This document shows, piece by piece, positions 58,429-64,000 of a DNA stretch of 64,000 nt; positions within the stretch are counted from its first letter, which is position 1, and the number at the start of each line of letters is the position of its first letter. The notes below the pieces were generated by a model. That model was not told the origin of the DNA. It did no database searches and saw nothing but the letters and a program-made list of their open reading frames with translations. This stretch comes from Leishmania donovani (taxonomy: Eukaryota; Euglenozoa; Kinetoplastea; Trypanosomatida; Trypanosomatidae): assembly GCF_000227135.1 (NCBI RefSeq), contig NC_018237.1, positions 318,149-382,148 of the forward strand. The letters run 5' to 3'. A program made the position numbers and the translations under genes.

Positions 58429-61400
58429 CTACCGACGCCTTGAGCTGCTCGACTTCTTTCTGCTGCTGCTGCTGTAGGAGGGGGCTGCTTTGCCCTTCTT
58501 GGACGACGCCGACGCGGCTGCGAACGTCGACGACTTCCGCCGTTTGGTCTGCGAGGTCGACTGAGGCGCCGATCTGGCGGTTGCACGGTCACCACTCCTG
58601 GACGTGCTCGCCGACCGCTTCTGCCTGCTGGCAGCGGAGGACCGCTTTCCACTAGAGCTGTGGCTCTCGCGACGCGGCCGCCGGGACGCGACGGTGGCCA
58701 TCTTGCTACCCTCTTTGCTGCCGCCCTTGCGTCGGCTGCCCTCAGCTCCGCGCGGCTTCACCACATCCAGCTCTTCCTCGTCCTCGTCCTCCTCGCCGCT
58801 ATCGTCCTCTCCATCACCGCTCTCGCCAGTGGCCGCGGTGCCGCCGGCAGGCGCCGCACCTGCGCCTCGCTCACCTTCCTGTGTGGTGGCCGTTGGTGTG
58901 CCGGCTGCCACGGAGGACCATCTGCCACCAGCGCCGTCAGGCGCCGCCACCGGCGGCGGGATCGGGTTCGGCGTCCACGGGCCCGTCACGCTTGCTATCG
59001 ACCCAGCGAAAGACGCGTGGCTTGCGAGACCGCCGCCAGCTGCAGCTGGGGGTATGCCAGCCATCGGACTTGCGGGACCTTGCGGGGAGGCCGCCGCCCC
59101 CGGCGCCGCCGTTGCAGAGGATGAGGAGGACGGGGCAGAAGCTTGGGCGCCGGGGTTTGAGCCCTTCAGCCCGGCAATCAGGCTCTCTGGCGTGATCACG
59201 TCATGCAGCCAGGCAAGCGCGTCGACCTCTGCGTCTTCGGCAGTGGTCTGGCCAGGCGCTCGAGACGGCTTCGATGGTGCCACCCCTGTGACGGCTGCGC
59301 CAGCCGCCGAAGCGCCGATGGACGGCGGTGGTGCATTGTAGTTGATGCGATCCTCCATCACCAAATCGCGCTGCAGGTCGCGCGCCGTCTCCTCACGCTG
59401 CCGATGCAGCTGCGCCGTCCAGTTCGTCATCGAGTCCAGCTCATCGTTCATCATCGCCTCGAGCAGCGCGGCAGACTCGTGCACGTAGTCGCCGTCGGCG
59501 GCATTCAGGTCCTCAGAGGGACTGATGCCGCCAGCAGTGGACTTTCCCGCAACGGCGTCCCGCAAGAGGCGCGCCTCGCTGGCCAGGTCATCCAGTTCTG
59601 CACCAGGCACTATATCTTCCTCACCAATGTTCACGTAGTCGGCATCGTCGTCGTCGTCCACGTCTGCGGCAACGCCCGAGGCTTTCCGCCCGCCTGCGCC
59701 ACGACTCATCGCCTGCACCATGAGGTCCGTAGCCGACACTACCGCCGACGTGTACGCAGGCAGCACCGTCGAGTCCGGCACGAGCTGCAGCAGCGTAGGC
59801 GAGAAGAGCGACTCCACCTCCTCTGGTGTGGACACAACGTTTTGCAGTACCCGCACCCGGTGCGTGTGCTCAATCTCGTCTATCAGTTCGCTGAGGGTGC
59901 GGAAGTCCTTGGTGATGCCGAGCGACTGCTGCAGCTCGCGCAGCCGGTCTATCACGTGGTCCTCGAACACGGCATCGTAGTCGAGGCAGTAGGGTACGGT
60001 GGGCGCCGCGACCGGGTTGAAGACATCCACGCTGACGCCGCCCCCCACGACAGAGCCGCGCCGGCGCGCGTAGACGTTGGCGTGGCCGCCACCGCTGCCG
60101 TTTCCAATCAGACTCGCCTCCACCCCAGGCTGTGCCTCGTCCAGCGACACCACGGACACATACTGCACTGCGCGCACCTTGTCCGCCGGCAGCACCTGGC
60201 GCATCAAGACGTGCAGCACTCCTAACAGGGCCTCGGCGAAGCGGGCGACCATGTGCCGGAGCTGCGCGGTGGTTGCCACTATATTGTACAATGCCAGGGT
60301 CGACCCGCACACAAACACAACGTCGCAGCCGCCGTTGAGGCCAACCATGGGCCGAAACGGGAAGTGGCTCGGCGCGGCGTTGGAGAAAAACATCTTGTAG
60401 GCCGACACAGCGCGGCGCACCGTCTCCGGTGTGGCACTTCGGATGAGCGACTCGCCCGCCGCAGCGGCCGTCCCGCGCAGGTGGTGGACGCTGCTGCCGC
60501 GCACCCGCGTCTCAGACGCCAGGAGAGGGAAGCCGAAGGACGGCACCTTCAGGTTCAGCTCCAGCTGCGCCCCCGCCACGGCAGCCGACCGCAGCAGCAA
60601 CGCTCCGTGTAGCAGAATGCGCATGGCGTCGCGCTTACGGGCCGGCGTCGTAGAGAGCGCGGAAACAACACTGCGGTACTCGGCCCAAACCTCTGCCCAA
60701 GCCCGCACGACCTTGCGCTCGTTGCTGCCGACACCGGTGCTGCTACGCAGCCGGGCTGCTGCAGCCGAAGCTTCAGCCGCCTTCGGCCTCGCGTTCGCGC
60801 CGCCGCCGTCGCCCCCATCCTTCACACCATCCTCGTCCTCGGCGTCGCCGTCGCGCTGCAGCTCACTGCCCTCCAGCAGCTGCCCCTCGCTGTTGTAAAC
60901 CCGCTCATCAATCGCGTCCTGCCTGGAGAAGATGGCAAAGAGGGCGAAGGGGTGTACTTGGCTACTTGTGTGGTTGTGTGGGAGCACCAAACCATCCTTG
61001 ACGTCCTGCGGCGTTGTGTCGAGCTCGGTGCTGAGGTATCCGGTCGGGCTGCTGAGTTGGCGCTGCAGCAGCTCGACGAGACGACGGCGGGTGCGGCGTG
61101 GGTCCTGAAGAAGCGTTATGTAGACCGGCAGCTCAGCGAACAGCTCACGTGGCACGTAGCTGTGCAGCAACTGCGGGTGCGCCGAGCCGTTGCCCATCGT
61201 GAGCCGCGGCAGTCCTGTACGCAAGTCCATAAGCGAAACGCGGTGGGACCAGAAAAGCTCGAGCGCCTTGCCGGCCAGCGCTGGCGCGTTCTTGAGCACC
61301 TCGTACAGCAGGCCAGGCATGTCGAGGCGGTGCGTCAAGTGCAGCGCGTGCAGCGTCGACAGCAGCGGAAGCACACGCAGGCGAGACTGCAGTCCAACAC

Positions 61401-63921
61401 CGCCGGAGAGCGGCAGGTAGTAGCGCCTGCACGGGGCCGGGCAGTAGGCCAGCAGCAGCGGCGTGGCTGCCGTGCCGGCAAAGACGAAGTTCACCTGCCC
61501 CACCGCCGCGGATATCTGAGTGAAGCAGGAGTATAGGTGCTCCTCAACGGACTTGCCAGTGGAGAGCCAGAGCGACATCACCTGCTGGCGCTGCTGCTCC
61601 AGCGAGGGAGAATGCGCCGCCGCTGCTGTCGCCCGGGCCGGCGCTTCCGCATCATCGCCGTCGTCGGCATCATCTTCACCTGTGCCATCGGCAGCGTCCT
61701 CGTCGACGCCTGCACCGCTGCATGCCTTGCGCGACGCCGCCGCCGCGCTAGAAGAGTGGGCGAGATGCCCGAGGGCACCGCCGCGCATGCCACCGCTACC
61801 ACCTGCCGCGCTAGTTGTCATGACCGACGACAGGGTCGCTGCGTTGCCCCACTTCACCTGCATCGCGCTCAGAGCCCGATCCACATCATCCACGAGGATC
61901 GAGGCGAGCTGCGCCGGAGCGGCCACGGTTGCTGACGATGCACCGCACTGCTGCTGCTGCTGATACTGGCGGTGGCCGGTGCCCGCGTTGCGCGCCGACT
62001 GCAGAAGGCTCTGGTACCGCTCCCAGGACCAGTTGTTTTCATGCCCCCACCAGTACACGCTACGCGGCGCACGAGAGTAGAGTTCCTCTGTGCGGATCAG
62101 GTAAGGGCACGACGCGAGCGCCACGCGGAACCAGAAGCGGGCAGCGAAGGCGACTGGGTGATCATCCAGGTCCGGCAGGTACGGCGTTGCCGAGCCGCCG
62201 TAGCGCACCAGCACTACTTTGTCGCCCGGCCGCGTTGTGCGCTCGGCGAGCTGCTCCAGCAACGCCGTCTTCCCCGAGAGCGGACCGGCCTCGATGAAGT
62301 GGATTGGCTTGTCGGCGGCGGCAGGTGGATAGTGGAGCAGCGTTGTGAGTCGGTCCTCGAGCAGCTTCACAGGGCCGAAAAGTTGGTCTAGGCCGATGGC
62401 CTCCGCGGCGCTGAAGCCGTTGCCGCCGAACCGCTCTGGCTGCGCGATGACCTCGTAAAGAGAGGTGACTGCCAGCGTCTCGACGCGGCGGCGCAGCCGA
62501 TGCAGCATCGAGAGGTATTCCTGCTCCGTGGCGTCGTCGACGATGCCGCCGCTCTCGCGTGCTGTTGACGACGGCGGGTCCGGCTGCCCCGACCACTCAC
62601 CCAGCGTCACGTCTAATCGATTCGACCCAGTAAGAAAGGTGCCGGAGGCGTAGTGCGGCGGTGCCTGCACAGCCAGCCCACTCACGGCACCGCCGCTCAA
62701 CGACGCGTCCGCGGGCGACGAACGCCCGTGCGAGGTCGTTGCCGCCACTGCGGCCGCCTCGTCGACGGAGCTGTGAAACACGAAATAGCGCACTGGCACA
62801 GAGCGCAGCTCCAGCAAGCTACCGGCTCGCTTCAGGAGCCCTGGGACGCGGTCCAGCGCGAGGTAGCCGTTCTGCTGCAAGGCCTGCAGCTCTGGCGGCA
62901 GCTGGTGCACCACGGCTTGCTCGAGCAGCTGAGTGAAGGCGGCAGCGATGACGCCGTACGAGCGCTCGGTGATTTCGCGCTCCGCCTGGTCGTCGCCCCG
63001 GCCGCCTGGGGCGGCGCCCATCGCCGCATGGTTCGCCACGTAGTCCTGCCGTACGCTAGAGATCACCTTCTGCACAAACCGCAGGTAGTGATCCAACGTG
63101 CACGCCTCACCCGGCCGGAGCGTCGACTGCTGCTGCTGCCGCTGCGACGCGTTCGCGACGGATACAGGCGCCGCGACGCCGCCACCACAACCGCTCAGCA
63201 TCTCGCCGAGCATGCGCGACTCGACGCTCTGGAGAGGGGAACGTCCCGTAACGTCGTTTCCGAAAACTGCGGCGGAGGAAGGCGACGAGACCGAGGATGC
63301 AGAGGCCATGGGGGGAGGGACGCCACCACGGTTGTGCACGACGTCAGCTGGCATCCACTCCTTCCGCTTCGCCCACATCGCCTGCGAGGCGCGGTCGATT
63401 GGAATCTGTAACGAGTCCAGCACGAACTTTCCCATCACATCTGACACCCAGTGCGATAGGATGTCCTCTACCTGGTTGCTGGTGTTCACGACCTTGACCA
63501 CCTCTGCCATGTACGCCTCAACGCTCTGCGCGACGGCCGTGTCGAGGGCACTGCGGGTGCGGGCCGACACCTTCACAAGCTGCGGGTGCTCGAGCCACTG
63601 CTGTAGGGACTGAATACCGGCTTGCTGCAAAGCCGCCAAATCCTGCGCTGGCGACTCAGCCGCCAGCCGGGCCGCCTGCTGGTAGTACGTGCTCTGCTCC
63701 ATCCACTGCTGCCACTCCTTCCTGCCGCCCAGCGCGAGCAGCTGCCGCTTCGGTTGCATTGCCACAAACTCACTCATCGTAATGCGCTCGACGCCCTCGG
63801 CTTGAGGGTCGATCAGAAGCTGCACCACCTTCGGCAACGTCAGCTCCGATGCAAGCGTCTCCTCCACCTTGACAATGTCCTCGACGCGTGCATCGAGGGT
63901 GGGCCCACTGACTGCAGCCAT
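58429..63921 (-). CDS. Large P-loop NTPase-domain protein, 5' end possibly outside window
   Basis: I do not recognise a named family. From the first ATG (63921) the protein is 1830 aa, but the frame has no stop up to the window edge (64000) and the extra codons begin with an Ala run, so the true start may lie beyond. Order: N-terminal block shared with the neighbour (about 30-130, FVAMQPKRQLLALGG at 52-66); NTPase-like module with Walker A AGPLSGKT (545-552), Walker B SILVDDVD (674-681) and a sensor-like strand VNFVFAGT (810-817); helical region to about 950; C-terminal blocks shared with the neighbour (about 950-1000, 1070-1260, 1340-1420; AYKMFF at 1174-1179); then Ala/Gly/Pro-rich low complexity; and a Lys/Arg/Ser-rich tail (about 1759-1830). 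The module looks AAA+/STAND-like. The basic tail could bind nucleic acid. Function unknown. Confidence 0.82.
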   Translation of the reverse strand: MAAVSGPTLDARVEDIVKVEETLASELTLPKVVQLLIDPQAEGVERITMSEFVAMQPKRQLLALGGRKEWQQWMEQSTYYQQAARLAAESPAQDLAALQQAGIQSLQQWLEHPQLVKVSARTRSALDTAVAQSVEAYMAEVVKVVNTSNQVEDILSHWVSDVMGKFVLDSLQIPIDRASQAMWAKRKEWMPADVVHNRGGVPPPMASASSVSSPSSAAVFGNDVTGRSPLQSVESRMLGEMLSGCGGGVAAPVSVANASQRQQQQSTLRPGEACTLDHYLRFVQKVISSVRQDYVANHAAMGAAPGGRGDDQAEREITERSYGVIAAAFTQLLEQAVVHQLPPELQALQQNGYLALDRVPGLLKRAGSLLELRSVPVRYFVFHSSVDEAAAVAATTSHGRSSPADASLSGGAVSGLAVQAPPHYASGTFLTGSNRLDVTLGEWSGQPDPPSSTARESGGIVDDATEQEYLSMLHRLRRRVETLAVTSLYEVIAQPERFGGNGFSAAEAIGLDQLFGPVKLLEDRLTTLLHYPPAAADKPIHFIEAGPLSGKTALLEQLAERTTRPGDKVVLVRYGGSATPYLPDLDDHPVAFAARFWFRVALASCPYLIRTEELYSRAPRSVYWWGHENNWSWERYQSLLQSARNAGTGHRQYQQQQQCGASSATVAAPAQLASILVDDVDRALSAMQVKWGNAATLSSVMTTSAAGGSGGMRGGALGHLAHSSSAAAASRKACSGAGVDEDAADGTGEDDADDGDDAEAPARATAAAAHSPSLEQQRQQVMSLWLSTGKSVEEHLYSCFTQISAAVGQVNFVFAGTAATPLLLAYCPAPCRRYYLPLSGGVGLQSRLRVLPLLSTLHALHLTHRLDMPGLLYEVLKNAPALAGKALELFWSHRVSLMDLRTGLPRLTMGNGSAHPQLLHSYVPRELFAELPVYITLLQDPRRTRRRLVELLQRQLSSPTGYLSTELDTTPQDVKDGLVLPHNHTSSQVHPFALFAIFSRQDAIDERVYNSEGQLLEGSELQRDGDAEDEDGVKDGGDGGGANARPKAAEASAAAARLRSSTGVGSNERKVVRAWAEVWAEYRSVVSALSTTPARKRDAMRILLHGALLLRSAAVAGAQLELNLKVPSFGFPLLASETRVRGSSVHHLRGTAAAAGESLIRSATPETVRRAVSAYKMFFSNAAPSHFPFRPMVGLNGGCDVVFVCGSTLALYNIVATTAQLRHMVARFAEALLGVLHVLMRQVLPADKVRAVQYVSVVSLDEAQPGVEASLIGNGSGGGHANVYARRRGSVVGGGVSVDVFNPVAAPTVPYCLDYDAVFEDHVIDRLRELQQSLGITKDFRTLSELIDEIEHTHRVRVLQNVVSTPEEVESLFSPTLLQLVPDSTVLPAYTSAVVSATDLMVQAMSRGAGGRKASGVAADVDDDDDADYVNIGEEDIVPGAELDDLASEARLLRDAVAGKSTAGGISPSEDLNAADGDYVHESAALLEAMMNDELDSMTNWTAQLHRQREETARDLQRDLVMEDRINYNAPPPSIGASAAGAAVTGVAPSKPSRAPGQTTAEDAEVDALAWLHDVITPESLIAGLKGSNPGAQASAPSSSSSATAAPGAAASPQGPASPMAGIPPAAAGGGLASHASFAGSIASVTGPWTPNPIPPPVAAPDGAGGRWSSVAAGTPTATTQEGERGAGAAPAGGTAATGESGDGEDDSGEEDEDEEELDVVKPRGAEGSRRKGGSKEGSKMATVASRRPRRESHSSSGKRSSAASRQKRSASTSRSGDRATARSAPQSTSQTKRRKSSTFAAASASSKKGKAAPSYSSSSRKKSSSSRRR

Positions 63922-64000
63922 TCGGCGAGTGGGGGTGGGGCGGAGCGCGCCGTCCTGGCGGTGCAGCGCCGCTGAAGCGGAGGCGGCGGCCGCTGCTGCT

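Noticed and set aside
59203..60225. 340-aa plus-strand frame opposite the P-loop gene
   Set aside because: Antisense shadow, Arg/His/Val-rich, no recognisable domain.
58429..63921. Retrotransposon hot spot (RHS) protein for the P-loop gene
   Set aside because: RHS proteins also carry a P-loop, but the motif context and the shared domains with the neighbouring gene do not resemble RHS.

Overview
The window looks like nuclear DNA of a trypanosomatid, most likely Leishmania or a close leishmaniine. It is GC-rich and carries long intron-free reading frames, all on the minus strand. The frames are separated by 0.5-3 kb of CA/GT-, GA- and homopolymer-rich spacer. Pyrimidine tracts followed by AG, typical of spliced-leader trans-splice acceptors, lie upstream of start codons. 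Several products are classic eukaryotic or kinetoplastid proteins. I read the window as the interior of one polycistronic transcription unit running from 64000 towards 1. I see no strand switch, tRNA, rRNA or CRISPR array, and no intact autonomous mobile element. One block at about 23085-23640 looks like a SIDER2-type retroposon relic.

In transcription order (right to left) the genes are: a 1830-aa or longer P-loop protein (58429-63921, open to the window edge); a doubtful small reading frame (57359-57751); a 1274-aa paralogue of the first gene without the P-loop (53002-56826); a Tma46/DFRP1-like protein (51381-52046); DAW1/ODA16, an outer-arm dynein transport factor (48158-49417); two tandem, divergent MTHFR-fold proteins (44291-46672 and 41721-43646); a 1988-aa low-complexity protein (33758-39724); a 125-aa protein (30303-30680); ADAT2, the tRNA wobble adenosine deaminase (27338-28183); a 62-aa membrane protein (26613-26801); an amino-acid transporter (23767-25233); the 5-RRM rRNA-processing protein Mrd1/RBM19 (19499-22357); a 1675-aa HEAT protein related to PP2A-A/PP4R1 (13606-18633); a coiled-coil protein (10987-13062); a mitochondrial rhomboid-like pseudoprotease of TimRhom type (8955-10079); and a 1995-aa low-complexity protein (251-6238).

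The genes do not form one pathway, which is normal for trypanosomatid units. The themes are RNA and translation (Mrd1, ADAT2, Tma46-like), mitochondrion (TimRhom-like, probably the 1274-aa protein, possibly the MTHFR-like pair) and flagellum (DAW1). The best candidates for undescribed biology are two adjacent paralogue pairs. One is the MTHFR-like tandem, where one copy seems to have lost the catalytic glutamate. The other is the 53002/58429 pair, which share N- and C-terminal domains but differ by a whole P-loop NTPase module. Family calls were made by eye from motifs; no database search was run.
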